Below, piece by piece: positions 44,601-52,304 of a stretch of 64,000 nucleotides of DNA. Positions within the stretch are counted from its first letter, which is position 1. Every line of letters starts with the position of its first letter. Under the pieces are notes generated by a model that saw nothing but the letters and a program-made list of their open reading frames with translations, made no database searches and was not told the DNA's origin. Source of the DNA: Caecitellus pseudoparvulus (taxonomy: Eukaryota; Bigyra: Bicosoecida); the NCBI GenBank assembly GCA_965644315.1, contig CBFFRQ010000057.1, forward strand, positions 248,001 through 312,000, read 5' to 3'. The translations under genes were made by a program, and so were the position numbers.

Positions 44601-47600
44601 GGGCCTCTCGAGGCAGCATCACCTCCCGGAGTGCGCTCAAGTTTGCCGCCAAGAAAACGGGAAACAGTATGCGAGACCTCATGTCAGCAGCCAGCACTGC
44701 CCTGCGCAAGGCAAGTTTCGGGTCAGTGAGCAGCCGCAGGTCGGATGCTACCCACACCGGGCGCTTCAGCGGAGAGGACGGTGATTCTGACCGTAGCAAT
44801 GTGTCCTCTGATGAGGAAGACGAAGTGGAGCGACAGATTCGCGAGGCAGAGGAGGCCAGGGCCGGGAAGACGAGCAAGTTCGGCTCAAGGTACGAAGCCG
44901 GGTCCGACACGGCCGCCTCCTCCCGCAGCGTCGCCTCTGAGGCATCATCTGCTAGCAGCCAGCGCAGTCACAGCGGCAGTGCGTACTCAGGCCCCCGCGA
45001 TGGGGCAGGAGTCGTGAGGCAAGTTGTGCCTGCGACACCAGAAGAGTTCCAGCACATGAAGTCTGCCAAGGTGCTGAGTGTAACCGAGGCGCAGATTCGG
45101 CGCCAAGCCATCATGCAGCGCCTGCGCGCAGTGTCAGGGAAGGTCGCGACGAACCGCATGCGCGATGCTTTGTCGCCGGTGGTGGGCAAGCGAGCACACC
45201 ATCCCGAGCTGCACATGCTCACCGGCCGGTCTACGGCCGGTGCAGAGGCCGCAGCCCTGGGCTCCGCTGGTCAAGATACAGCTGCGCTGAGCTCTCAAGG
45301 AGGCGGAGACAGCAAGGCGGGGCCGGGGCAGGCGGCGCACGCCAGTACAGGTGGGCCGACGCGGCGCAACGCCCGGCGCATCACTACTGACGTGACCTAC
45401 TCGGCAGAGGCAGCAGCGGAGCTAGGTCTCGTGCGCGGGCTGCAGACGACGGACCCCATCCGTCTTGCACAGATCGTGCGCCTGCAGGAGGCGCAGTCTG
45501 ACCCCCTCATCCACAAGTTGGCAGTTGGGCACTCAGCAGCTCGCAACACAGATGTGACGCCCGGCGCTGCCGCCGCCCTGCAAACTGCTAGCAAGTACCA
45601 GAATGTGTCACGGTACATTGTGTCCATCCATTTGGATAAAGTGTGGCAGCTGCGCGGAGTTTCTGAAGGCACACCATTGCGGGTCGTCCTGAAGCTGGAT
45701 AGCCAGGCGGAGAAGGTGGCCTTCACGTACCGGCCCAATGTGGACATGCGCATCCGGGAGATGCGCCTGCCTGTGTTCAACCCCGACACGGACTCTGTCA
45801 TCGGCACGCTTTACGCGGCTCAGAACTTCGTACCTGGCGCAGTCGCACACAAGGTGGCGGAGGATGTCGTGGGGCACTTCACATTCAATGTTAGCGAGCT
45901 GCCCAACCCTCTCGACAACCCTGAGCGCATTCAGATGCAATTCGGGCTGATGGCCTTCGACGGCGCCATTGCGGGGTACATCTCCTTCCTCATGAAGGCG
46001 CAGCATCGTGGTGCCGTGGTGGACGACTGGACAGATATGCGCATGGGTGCACGACACTATGGCATGGTGCCGGAGCCATCAGAGGAGGCGCGCGCTGCCG
46101 CTCGCCGGGCGGGCCTGCGGGCCTCCCGGGCAGGTGGCAAGTCGGGAGCTGCCATCGCGGCCAGCGATGCAGCCGCCCACGCACACTTGGGGCGCTATGT
46201 GGTGCAAGATGACGGCGATGTTGCCTTTGCAGTGGGGCTGGATGAAGATGGTGCGGACAAGCGTCTAAGCTGGCTGCCCGGCTCAAGTGGCGATGGCGCC
46301 GGAGGAAAGGACGATTTGGATGGGCCAGTGCTGCGTACAAAGGGTCGCAGCAGCTCTGTGCAGCGGCTGGCGAGCAACCCCATGCTTGCTGCCCGAGCAT
46401 CCACTGCTTCTGTGGCACCGCCCAGTGCGATTGTGCCGCCAGCGCGATCTGCCGTGGACAGCTCAACAGCCACCATGCTCGCAGCTGCAAGTGCCGGGTC
46501 CATGGGCAACACAACCAAGGGTCGCGCGGCCAATACCGTCATCGCGACGTCCCACCGCAGCCTGCTGGCTGCGCGCCAACGCCACAGCATGCTAGAAGGT
46601 GAGAAAGGCGGGGGGGGCAGCCGGCGTGCCTCGCGGCGTCGCCCCAGTCTCGCAAAGGAGGCCAACCAAGCCAGCCTCAGAGGCATGCTCGGACTGTATG
46701 CCAAGGCAGAAGTCGAGGAGTTTGGCACGGAGGATGGCGGGACTGACCTGCAGCCCTTTGAAGAGCGTGGGCGGGCCGGATCAGCGTTCTCCGTGTCGAG
46801 CAATCCCTTACAGGGAGGGCGAAAGTCGCAGTCTAGCGCCCCTGCAAACCCTGCACCCAATAGGGCATCAGACACTTTGCCGCAACCCGCCACGGTCCTG
46901 GAGGCTGCCTCACGTAGTGCGCCACAAGGGAAGCAGGCTCCGCGGCATCCCGAGTTGGCCCCCAGCCTTCCAGCGGACATGCCCAGCAGCGGTGGGCTGA
47001 ATCCCCTTGCCATGCTGAATGTTTTTGCGCCAAGCCGCCGGGACAGCGCCTCGGCACGCAGGCAGTTCGGCCTTGGCCAACGTGCCAGCGCCAAGGCAGC
47101 TGGCACCAGCGCCCACGACGGACGCAGTAGGACACGCCGGACACAGGGGACTGCAAAGGGAAGTGCAGTTGCTGCAGGTGGCCCAGGGTACACAAGTGGC
47201 GCGGCCCTACACCGCATGCGAGGGGAAACGGCCGAGCAGGCCGAGCAGGCTGTTGGGATGGATGTTGCGCTCGCCTCTGCGTTAGCCAGTGGCGTGGATG
47301 AGTCGGGCGGGCTGTTTGGCTCCAGCCAGGTGGATGTGTCAAGTGCCACAAAGCCTCCGCGGGTGCGAGGAGGAAGCGTGCACTGCAACCCACTGCAAGG
47401 GAAGCGCCCGGGAGGGGCTCAAGGTGCTCGGTCTACCACACGAGCTGGCCGCGGGCTTGCCGCCAAACGGGATGCCGCTTCTACCCGCTCCCCAGAAGAA
47501 GGAGGAGCACCCTCAGACGCCGTTGATGAAGCGAGCGTGGGGGTGGAGCTCGATCGCCTCGGGCGCAGCAGTCTAAATCCCCTGCGAGCGGCGGCATTGG

Positions 47601-47692
47601 GAGGCGGAGTCTCCTCTGCATCCCCACGCAGCACGAGCAGGTCCACCTTGAGGCGCGCTCGACGCAGTGCCACTCCATCCAGTACAACTTAG
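32678..47692 (+). CDS. Giant cadherin-repeat / IPT-TIG multi-pass membrane receptor
   Basis: About 5004 residues encoded by one uninterrupted 15,015-nt exon. The start at 32678 gives a signal peptide (MGRLFRRCMLLALAALAACS, then PLAQA). Residues of about 90-1950 are cadherin repeats with the calcium motifs DVNERP, LDFES and ATDPDGG, including four tandem near-identical 109-residue units. About 1954-3067 are IPT/TIG immunoglobulin-like domains (SGGQLVIVEGSQFG, GGAVVRIIGENFG, RGGSRLTLQGENFG). About 3060-3188 is Cys-rich (CTACPQCRSEACEG, GYTQAACSVCLPQKYQ). About seven membrane helices follow (first NAGLYTLGIILLAVVLGAIL), then a loop of about 290 residues, then two more helices (LLEATFLVCAVFVLLSGVMF; VGVMVIIVGSTVICLTTVLA). 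The cytoplasmic tail of about 1130 residues is Ser/Ala/Gly-rich with one ordered block near 45590-46050. Adhesion or sensing at the cell surface is inferred. Confidence 0.88.
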   Translation: MGRLFRRCMLLALAALAACSPLAQAWEAGVCPPGTSQAEAVSENDGAATIDLTLNWADISRNAFFRLGNLSDHSFRINPATNTSTVLLAALDFETTATYQIPLQGCAFTNGTDCVAVCMEVSVTDVNERPHSITPATTVHQIAENSNDDTVVITLGATDPDGGSAPASWRNFVYTLGGAGSAPFKIVGNQVQVNTSSLLDFESQVDWAITVTVANSFSTPTPHTVRSYTVRLTDVNERPHSITPATTVHQIPENSPTNTVAITLGATDPDGGSAPANWRNFVYTLGGAGSGPFVIVGNEVRVNTPASLDFESQQDWAITVTVANSFSTPTPHTVRSYTVRLTDVNERPHSITPATTVHQIPENSNDDTVVITLGATDPDGGSAPASWRNFVYTLGGAGSAPFKIVDDEVQVNTSSLLDFESQVDWAITVTVANSFSTPTPHTVRSYTVRLTDVNERPHSITPATTVHQIAENSNDDSVVITLGATDPDGGSAPASWRNFVYTLGGAGSAPFKIVDDEVRVNTSSLLDFESQVDWAITVTVANSFSTPTPHTVRSYTVRLTDVNERPVFSPSPSASLDVDEHPDVGFSLGSFPAVDPDATGSSISYSLSVVPAPLAGRLVINSTGHVLVSGALDYEQLTASQLAVLTFDVTVTATETSGGLSSSHEFSLEVVDVNEAVLTTSPLTIAVAEGSTGSLGPVLSTGDVDHQGPNRPFADHEYSYWTASPEDIFDVSSGGQISLRAPFTLDFERFSQYFLELRVADLNGAPGGFSSNFTVQVNVSDVDEPPHQYGVASGQPVIPEDATIGAFVFQAVAVDPEGFSPLSYSMVGGTCGGDLTVNSTGNVTVASALSFSASSLNCTLVIRADDASLFSTHTYQVSVTDVDQAPTLQPASYEVDENTANGTIMLQSSPGSGDVSPQYDDPDLAMHGQAGDTALYTLTQPRQDVDPMGGFLFRADPLTGGLRTNTGLLNYEQFWPTAGSVNVTMRVSDRAGLTGTTTVTIYIRDQQDAPTFNQSTYLYLVQENPMPGTVLGQNTTAEPVDASDEDAGQTGLLEFSIAAVEPAAGTSFFAMHPQTGEINVTLAGSTGIDLESYASFNISVRVRDPDGLEDSATVRAFVGDLPEPPTYPPYAFVVDENSPVGTPVGVAAASDEDAGTVLTYAIVDGNAEDLFRVDSATGAISVKNDNVTSPALFLNFERRQAYNLTLRVTDNTALAVDTYVSISVIDRNDYPVYTSAFDFSVLEHSPLSQDLFSLVGSDEDDEDVLSFAISSGNDVAGLGDAFQVVVASNRSVTVQPARDLNYEDGQPRWYFLEIRITDDDGGGKGPGPFQSTVWVNVTIVNIQDRPVLPAATLSLAENAPPGSFVGQVLGTDEDIPEQGQTLSYSFTSLSDPAGLQRLAIDPVTAVISVLPSVDARDESRSGLNFELNSTIRMHVVVWDDDPIMPLNASAVITVELTDVNERPMVLVVDQFMAERSPPGTLAADNETAVYSLMDPSVALGASPVTLQQMLALGRNLSLVDPDTQDPGQSLKVSAALLFSEGTLLGGGLAALPNTSFANDVSYETVLYGSQAYSSEPFSRLAGLWGSPSCFSGLGTACGNNTAARGLLTSSLEPQVVFNLSGTNEDGFGISLFRGELDFEARNLYQFAVFVEDEGGALGSGVQNTTFIYNLHVVNINEPATLQVHGTPSASENSQVGVCLNDFSLLPVDPDDQLLIGEIRSADLGAELFFTLKEANSTLRADGSRDSIELCVSRLGLPTGQQTVEVRMFDPSDGSKSSVWRLIVITVNDVNDRPELRPPYVAAIDEQSPVGTPVLHVIADDNDVYQNLNFVVEGDLVEYFSFEPVVTPLRSLNCTNAMQLSQPYNCTPPEVVAYYTAVNGGPFLNRSANLVVALDALDYEAMQAAPFFGQYSVAFRVTDVPFITRDGIYFEDEEEPELSRQGLITVSLQDIFDPPSISSVTAFTPFGLTTAGGESVTITGNNFGPARLAHPALAASTHNGPVVAAQYTSEALQTSFNTSRCEVVVAYTSIQCFSQPGFGAGYAWRVFLGGGTPYRAGVIVQVSEYSLNTTRYAAPNVVRFLGPGHDQADSSGGQLVIVEGSQFGTVAANRVDRVTYGPLGVEYEAKNCRVVVDHSVIHCTSAAGVGAGLRWVVNIAGLTSQTPTTNYAPPTISSVQMPNGSLPSTEGGAVVRIIGENFGAVDEFPPAVDSVRYGYPDHRTVVVTGTGNGTRRLLGTEEWEGGEPGWDRELFSSISTSTAATSSTLSATDSRQVPLLASPYAVQPSTVLRSDAFTATDCLVVVNHTVIECTLAAGAGADLHVQVSIRGQPSAVSNVTVRYAPPRIDSIFLPTEDGDELLRGSTRGGSRLTLQGENFGRPQDNPRVFFGVKHFDPVTGLLHSQPVRRQLPSSSVSPSLHSELRFDFPGGHGDSVDVWLKVKGQVSQPITTFGFEPPKINSLERLGGALADLPIRLKLIGQHFGACCFQLRQRLEAGAAPAAIAALQDTCACLPGEVESIQLEHWPAEGGAVQIVPCNITSYAETEVECNTTVISGNLTITVGGQVSDPYVYRFSDLLTVPIIEQVSVYSDGAYRDVETTAAPRPTSGLDVQGARVPVQIKGRNFGLSPGIVHFMYYHPADPAGSEPPHFVVAQPYLASGNWWTDTIVRVLLPEGQGRPVIKVFFPDAQNTFALYDKFQYTAPNITSVAYASGPSNGYLWLTHRYASRHPITGVAVDAPLLTIRGTNLGKPLELSPSDALLPGGESAGVQYQGGQLLDMAPSPTGEAASVSNVRLESVITVGGKQCLVKLWTHSIIQCAAPPGVGVDLPITLWMHRRFTESASDFTQRMFTVNVPGAYSYDPPSDLKLSCSSNPATVDTCSTHGPTQGGMPLFVHGRSFGPPGNPSTLISIDGTAPQVVQRLSHNLIRFETPPGEGRDLAMMVSVEGQSAAADIFHYDPPVIECISNETHCVPPASTTLLNAMDTLITINGRNFGLDGTKAGAQQDDIFVNGLRCAPSGQESVFVRPTQLQCRVRDLTVGNKSLTIQVAGQQVSYSQQEQVIRAVCPTGFFGSIPQVDQCTACPQCRSEACEGLQERASICSGGLDPPVAAPGYWRLDLQDSSLDLALFDINVTADGSSASRWQFTRCEPAEACLEGNTCAYGYTQAACSVCLPQKYQRNLISGVCEPCPDNAGLYTLGIILLAVVLGAILYKLYKKGPSVAALGIAVDYLQILSVFGSLNLQWPASVQFVFQMASASAASVETASPECSVELGYIRKWFLFMGLPAGTIAIFLVLHCLIVFAKSTFLKKKGSDRHNLYQHVPGMIGFVFMMLSFMYISLTAKAFEALECKEVGGVLVLAVDSEVLCKSASYANLRSWAFAAVFAYGLGIPALFALIIFRTAARMKADQALRIQNLSGSRETNPFYDFQKRYKRLYFKFKPTYYYWILVILARKFMIVVIAAQMKARPMMAATTTVVVLFAACIAQLTNMPYRQHETQSKEEAVKTGALGSDIPPALLALIRQKQLSAATERAAAGRHPAGAAPGSKASKLLGAGTGDLAAIKLPAAGGALPRAGKRSSKGVAVHGRGVDLKHLASDGSVLWANDPRLMQQAVGGRAGAGSGTDLSGGTPPSRPTAGSVWFRASVVGGMRKPMRASVAPGAFGRRVPRKGSKAGVSQTPTGKATSPAAAASCCGACTRCGAVRKPQEEAATLGRGGSLRDIRRRSAHVPKHATTTDPKRGCCMRGLCAMWSWVMSFGTASNAKDGLQLREESRKGGKVKVKVKYLFNYNLLEATFLVCAVFVLLSGVMFRTADSSGELDNPAERVAMEVGVMVIIVGSTVICLTTVLAELALGMQYTLWAGQLRRKREKEYKRQKRLEKSLLGKAKVPACAVWCTTWCGCCPTRMKQHPLCRPCFRLPFDPRVTAAAVQENPLSVAHGKQAAGAAGDVARRRRNSIKIMLGMKDSQALPSTSVEVERTRASRGSITSRSALKFAAKKTGNSMRDLMSAASTALRKASFGSVSSRRSDATHTGRFSGEDGDSDRSNVSSDEEDEVERQIREAEEARAGKTSKFGSRYEAGSDTAASSRSVASEASSASSQRSHSGSAYSGPRDGAGVVRQVVPATPEEFQHMKSAKVLSVTEAQIRRQAIMQRLRAVSGKVATNRMRDALSPVVGKRAHHPELHMLTGRSTAGAEAAALGSAGQDTAALSSQGGGDSKAGPGQAAHASTGGPTRRNARRITTDVTYSAEAAAELGLVRGLQTTDPIRLAQIVRLQEAQSDPLIHKLAVGHSAARNTDVTPGAAAALQTASKYQNVSRYIVSIHLDKVWQLRGVSEGTPLRVVLKLDSQAEKVAFTYRPNVDMRIREMRLPVFNPDTDSVIGTLYAAQNFVPGAVAHKVAEDVVGHFTFNVSELPNPLDNPERIQMQFGLMAFDGAIAGYISFLMKAQHRGAVVDDWTDMRMGARHYGMVPEPSEEARAAARRAGLRASRAGGKSGAAIAASDAAAHAHLGRYVVQDDGDVAFAVGLDEDGADKRLSWLPGSSGDGAGGKDDLDGPVLRTKGRSSSVQRLASNPMLAARASTASVAPPSAIVPPARSAVDSSTATMLAAASAGSMGNTTKGRAANTVIATSHRSLLAARQRHSMLEGEKGGGGSRRASRRRPSLAKEANQASLRGMLGLYAKAEVEEFGTEDGGTDLQPFEERGRAGSAFSVSSNPLQGGRKSQSSAPANPAPNRASDTLPQPATVLEAASRSAPQGKQAPRHPELAPSLPADMPSSGGLNPLAMLNVFAPSRRDSASARRQFGLGQRASAKAAGTSAHDGRSRTRRTQGTAKGSAVAAGGPGYTSGAALHRMRGETAEQAEQAVGMDVALASALASGVDESGGLFGSSQVDVSSATKPPRVRGGSVHCNPLQGKRPGGAQGARSTTRAGRGLAAKRDAASTRSPEEGGAPSDAVDEASVGVELDRLGRSSLNPLRAAALGGGVSSASPRSTSRSTLRRARRSATPSSTT
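33050..34357 (+). repeat. Four tandem 327-bp in-frame cadherin-unit repeats
   Basis: The marker GATGT(T/G)AACGAGCGGCC recurs at 33050, 33377, 33704, 34031 and 34358, always 327 bp apart (109 codons). Units 1, 3 and 4 are nearly identical at DNA level. Unit 2 differs most (SPTNTVAITL; VGNEVRVNTPASLDFESQQ). The neighbouring cadherin repeats of the same protein are far more diverged, so these four were duplicated or homogenised recently. Confidence 0.97.
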
Positions 47693-47800
47693 CTGTCGAA
47701 CAGGGACTCTGACTTGCGCAACAACACTTGCACACGATACTTTTCTTACTCCAAGGGCCTGTTGTCCTGGAGGTAGCTTTGCAATGCATTTGTTTTCACG

Positions 47801-50204
47801 CTACACAGGCACCTCATCCACCTTCAAGTCAGGAACCGCGTCCCCGGACAGATTCTTGCCAGAGGGAACTGGGCCTCCAATGGCGACGGACTGGCGCATG
47901 ATGTGGACACACAACATGCCACCAACAAATGCCGTCCAACCAGGGGTTTGTTCGAGGTGCTGGGAAACAGCTGTTGGTAACGTCTTGGCCTGCTGAGCTG
48001 CTGCCACAGCTGCTGCTGCGGCCATCGCATGCCCAACAAAGCCAACCGTGTGGGAGGGGCTTCCCGCATACATGTTGCCTAGGTCGCTGGGCAAGCACTG
48101 CGCCTTGGCCATGCGAACAAGCCAGGATGGCAGCCCCCCCTGCACAAGAACAGCGTCTTTCCCCTCGTCCGAGCCTTGCATGACAACAGCCTCCAGTGCT
48201 GAGAAGACTGTGCGATGCAAAAGGGAGGCCCAAGGAAACGCCTCGACACACTGCAACAGAACAGTGCAGGACACCCCCATGCTCTCCCCGGTGCCCTGCC
48301 ACTGGCACAGCAGGAGCCCCGCGACAATTTCAGCGACTGCCGCAGCGCACTGCCCCAAGCGGGGAAGGTGGTGTGCCTCACCAACCACCCTGCGGCCGCT
48401 GATCAACGACACCGGAGCTGCCACTGCCGACTGCCCAGCCGGCGCAGGTGGCAGCGTGGAAGCAGCATGTTCGGCCTCCGTTGCAGCGGCTGTCAGAAAC
48501 TCGGTCATGAGCGGCAGCAGGTCCAGCAACATGTCCACAAGGGGTGGGGGCGGTAAAGCTGCCACCTGGGAGGGCGCACCTGACCCGAGCACCCCACCTA
48601 CAGTCCTGGCCGCCAGGCGGACCAAGCCCGACAAGGCTTGCAAGATAGCTGTGCCATGCCTCCATGGAGCGGCAACGGAGGCGGCATCCAGGCCAACGAG
48701 CCCCAGGGCCGTAGTGACGGTGCCTGGGGACAGCTGAGGGGCTTTCAGAGCAGACACGCGACCTGCACACACCTCTGAGAGCGTGGCCTGCGGCGCCTCC
48801 GCTCCTTGCGACGAGTGGCCTAGAATGCAGCGTACCAGCGCACGTGCCAGGGCCTGCACAGGCCCGTCCGACCACTGCAAATGTCGGAGTAAGTGCCCAG
48901 CAACAGTGGGGATGCACCCGCCACTGGCGACCTCCACCCCAGGCGCGTAGAACCCGGCATCCAGGACAGACGCCGCGTGCGCTCTCACGCCAACGGGCAC
49001 GAGGCCAGCGAAGGGCAGCGCTGTCTCCTTCTCCGTCGTGCTGCCCAGCGGCGTTGGCCCGGCGGAGCCCGCGTCACCTCCGAAATGGCGGTGGGGCACA
49101 ACCACTGCTTGCTGCAGCAGCTCGTCCACCAGCACTGCCGCAGTGTCTGCTGAACGGCGGGCAGCTTCTTGCACCGCCTGCTCTACTGCTGCCTGCGGCA
49201 ATCTGCTGGCCGTCGCTTTGGCAATGCAAGCCATGGACGTAAATCCCAGCTCGGCACAATGTGCCTGCACCGCTCCCAGGTGGGCGACTGCCGAGGAGCC
49301 GGGCCCGGCACCTCCTAAGCAAGTAGTCACAAAGTGCACCAGGGGGAGTGTGCCTGCCTTGCGCACGTCAGCTTCTGTCAGCCCCAGCCCTGCCACGGGG
49401 AGCGATGCTGCCGGCCAGGGCAGGGAGGTCAAGAGCTGCAGCAGACGGGTCACAGCTTGAACATCAGCGTGCAACAGGATGCGCCGCACGAGAGGAATGG
49501 GTGCTGTCGTCACAGCTGCAATCGTTTGCAGCGTGTGGCTCTTGCAGAGGGCCTCGAGCACCTGAGCTGCGTAGGAAACGCGGTACTCCTGAGCTGGAGC
49601 CCCGGGTGGCAGCACGCAGAATAACCGGTGAACGTGCCGCATGGGGGGGACCTTCCCTGTCTCCAAAGCCTCTTGTGCTTCTTCGGGTGATGTGTATCCG
49701 TGTCCCGGCCCCGGAGGCAAAGTTGCGCTGCCCTGCAGCAAGGTCCGTGTCACAGCAGGGTTCCCGCATTTGAACAGCTCACACGCGATGTACGGAAAGC
49801 GGTAGCTCAACTGCTCGCTCTCCTGCATATCCCAAGGCTGGTCCACGATGAGCTGCACCAGTGCTGCTACCTGTTCATCTTGAGCCAAGCTGGGCGGCGG
49901 GCACGTGCGTGGTGGGGGGCCATTGCCCAGCGATCAGCTGGAGCACATCGCACGCACAAGTCAACCAGCGCTTGGTTGTATCCACGAAGGTCTTGGACGA
50001 CATCCTCTTGTGTTAAAATATCATGAAGCGTGAACCCCTCCTGCTCCATGGCCGTCTCAACCCCTCTGCACAAGAGCATTGGCCCAGTGTGGCTGCACAA
50101 GTGCCATGCGGAAATCGCAGGCCTGCCTCGCACGATTTGGTGAAGAGGCTGTCCGCGCCCATCTCGAAGGCCCCGCCCCCTGCCCCAAAGTCGAAAAAGT
50201 CCAT
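47801..50204 (-). CDS. SAPS-domain protein (SIT4/PP6 phosphatase regulatory subunit)
   Basis: 755-residue regulatory subunit expected to bind a PP6/Sit4-type phosphatase. Exons 50204-50134, 50065-49958 and 49889-47801; both donors are GTGCG. The spliced N terminus is MDFFDFGAGGGAFEMGADSL, then FTLHDILTQEDVVQDLRGYN and QALVDFLAQDEQVAALVQLI. This follows the SAPS consensus closely (LLDKEDVTLEELLDEDD...NPKLIDFL). SYRFPYIACELFKCGN is the conserved SAPS block for folding of the helical repeats. The remainder is Ala/Leu/Val-rich helical sequence without further motifs. The protein is close to the size of the shorter PP6R proteins. The last 60 residues (TPGWTAFVGGMLCVHIMRQS) resemble the end of the SAPS helical region. 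It is divergent from NHP2. Confidence 0.88.
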
Positions 50205-50648
50205 TTCACACGCTTGCACGCATCAATCGCTCCCTTGGGCCCAACTCTTCACAGCTCGCAAGGGCTTACTGGGCCAGGCAATTCCTCCCGTTGCCAAGCC
50301 ACCTCGACGCCAGCATGCAGGAGCGATGGCGAGTAGCCAGTGGAGTTCGGTGGGCGTGAGTGGGGGTGAGATGTACGGTGGAGGGTTTTGTTCGTTGACT
50401 CGCGCTGCTGCCCTTCCCATCTATTCAGAAGACAGCGATAGCAACGCCTTGCCCACTTGCTTGGCGTGTGTCTGCACATCGACCCTGACTGCGCCGCCCA
50501 GGCCCTGTAAAGACTATCGCAGTGGCAGAAGGGTGCATTTCCAAACACCGTGCACTTTCCACCTACCTGCAACTCCGCCGAAACCCATCTCTTTGGCTTG
50601 CCCCCGCACGCTCCGTTGAGCCAGAGGTAGAGGCGCCTGAACACCACC
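50205..50648. promoter_or_regulatory. Divergent intergenic region (SAPS / NHP2)
   Basis: 444 bases between opposite starts. Open frames crossing it have no homology that I recognise; I see no gene here. Confidence 0.35.
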
Positions 50649-51320
50649 ATGGCTGCAGCAGAGACGCCCAGCAAGGGCTCCAAGGCCAGCTTCGTCTGCG
50701 CCATTGCCACTCCCATGGCAGACAAGAAACAGACCAAGCGCATTTACAAGGCAGTCGGCAAGGGTGAGCCACTGCAGCGTGCGGCAGAGTTGGGAGTGGA
50801 ACTGCACTGCACCATTCCCATTCCCACATCGCAGCTGTTCCCGCCAAGGCCCTGCGCCGGGGAGTGAAGGAAGTGCAGAAGGCCCTGCGAAAGGGTGAAA
50901 CTGGGTGTGTGCTCCCGCTGACTGCCGTTCGCCAGGGAAAGAGGCTCGACAAGGCCCGCAGACAAGAGCCGAGACAAGCACTCATTTTCCGCACGCATCG
51001 CTGCTTTGCCGCGCAGCCTTGTCGTCATCGCGGCCGACATCAGCCCTCTGGATGTGATTTCTCACCTTCCAGTTTACTGTGAGGAGCAGGGCGTGCCGTA
51101 CATGTTCGTCAAGTCCAAGGTGCGTGTGTGCTCATCAAGCCGCCCGGCTCGGCACTCGCTCATCCTTCACCCCGCTTGACAACAGGCTGAGCTGGGAGAG
51201 AGTGCGAACACCAAGCGCCCCACCTCGTGTGTGCTCATCAACACCCAGAAGCCGTGGGAGGGCCGCTCCAAGGCAGACGAAGTTATTGAGGACGCCAAGA
51301 AGCTCATCCCTGGTCTCTGA
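50649..51320 (+). CDS. NHP2: H/ACA snoRNP protein NHP2 (L7Ae family)
   Basis: RNA-binding core protein of H/ACA snoRNPs (pseudouridylation, rRNA processing), 140 residues. Exons 50649-50763, 50835-50904, 51017-51119 and 51186-51320. Spliced protein: ATPMADKKQTKRIYKAVGK, AKALRRGVKEVQKALRKGE, LVVIAADISPLDVISHLPV, YCEEQGVPYMFVKSKAELG and KRPTSCVLI. These match NHP2 blocks (RRGVKEVQKFVNKGEKG; HLPVMCEDRNLPYVYIPSK). NHP2 rather than ribosomal L7Ae/SNU13 is preferred because of the KKQTKRIYKAVGKA start and the KRPTSCV end. Intron 2 is 112 nt; I looked for but did not see a snoRNA in it. It is convergent with the AcpS gene, 160 bp apart. Confidence 0.92.
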
Positions 51321-51480
51321 TGTGCTATGCCGGCGTCCACGCCAAGCGCAGTCGGAACCTGCTCGCTCCGAGGCAGCTGTAGGGGCAGAGGAAAACGGCA
51401 CAGGAGACCCTCCTACCTGTAAACAGCGCGTTGCCCCCCTCCGTGACGGTGCTGGTGAATGCATTCTTCGCCATGGACGG

Positions 51481-51946
51481 TCAGCGAAGTGCTGTCGCAA
51501 AAGCAACCGCAGCACCAGCCGCTGAGTCATGAGAAACTGACACGAGAACTTGCGTTATACCCGCCTCTTGCACCATCTCGGCTGTCTCGTTGAACAGCTG
51601 CACGGATAGGGGTCCTGCATGGCTGGACACGAGGATATCTGGGAACTGCAGCCTGCCAGCGCCACAGGCCTTGAAAATTGCCTCTTTAGCCGCCCACCTG
51701 CACAGTACACACCGCAAAAAATGGAGGGAGATGTCTGTGTCGATAGTGCTCAACCTCTTCACGCCGCACGTACCGCCCTGCAAGGAACTCCGCAGCTCGG
51801 CCTTGGCAGGTCAGGCGTTTCGCCTGAAACGCAAGCTGCTCCTCAGGGTGGAAAGCTCGTCGAAGGAACCGGTCACCGAATCTGTTGACACAGTCATGAA
51901 TGCGTTTCACGCTTACAATGTCCACACCGATGCCATGGATGTGCAT
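51481..51946 (-). CDS. acpS: AcpS-type holo-[acyl-carrier-protein] synthase
   Basis: 4'-phosphopantetheinyl transferase that activates acyl carrier protein, 129 residues, the size of bacterial AcpS. Exons 51946-51774 and 51697-51481; the 76-nt intron starts GTACGT. Conserved magnesium/CoA residues are in HGIGVDIVSVKRI (Asp) and RWAAKEAIFKACG (Glu), the latter rebuilt by the splice FLAGR-WAAKEA. RRAFHPEE and VSVSHDSAAGAAVAF complete the family pattern. Because the first ATG sits right at the domain start, there is no targeting peptide in this model. The frame stays open upstream to about 52033 without an ATG, so an undetected upstream exon may carry an organelle presequence. Organelle fatty-acid or lipoate synthesis is the expected role. 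Confidence 0.9.
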
Positions 51947-52304
51947 GGCAAGACGTGCGCCGTCATCAGCCAACTTGCCGGCAGTGGCCCTTGACTTGCC
52001 TCTCGCTGAGATGCTCGCTGAAGTTTGCCTCACTGGATGCCGTGCATCTGCGGCAAAACCCCCATAAAATTATGCCAGAGTGGTGAGGGGGCTACTCTTT
52101 TTTGTGTGAGAGCTAAATTGCGAGCATAAGTCCTGTGTGTGCATCCAAAAAAACGAATAGTTTTGCAGTGGTCACTGGGGTTGCCACGACCACGGGTGTG
52201 CGAGCCTTTGCTGTAAGACAACGCACCAACGTGGTCGTTGATGCTTGTAGGTGGGTTTGCCCACTGGGCACGAGCACACGTGCTGTCAAGGACTGTGCAT
52301 TTAC
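51947..52304. other. Intergenic gap between AcpS start and C2-protein stop
   Basis: 358 bases on the 5' side of AcpS. The AcpS frame remains open for about 90 bases; the rest is AT-richer than its surroundings (TTTTTTGTGTG and AAAAAAACG tracts at about 52096-52160), which fits the 3' UTR and terminator of the minus-strand C2 gene together with the AcpS promoter. Confidence 0.35.

Noticed and set aside
50905-51016. snoRNA in the NHP2 intron
   Set aside because: The 112-nt intron shows no convincing C/D box pair or H/ACA boxes with the right spacing.
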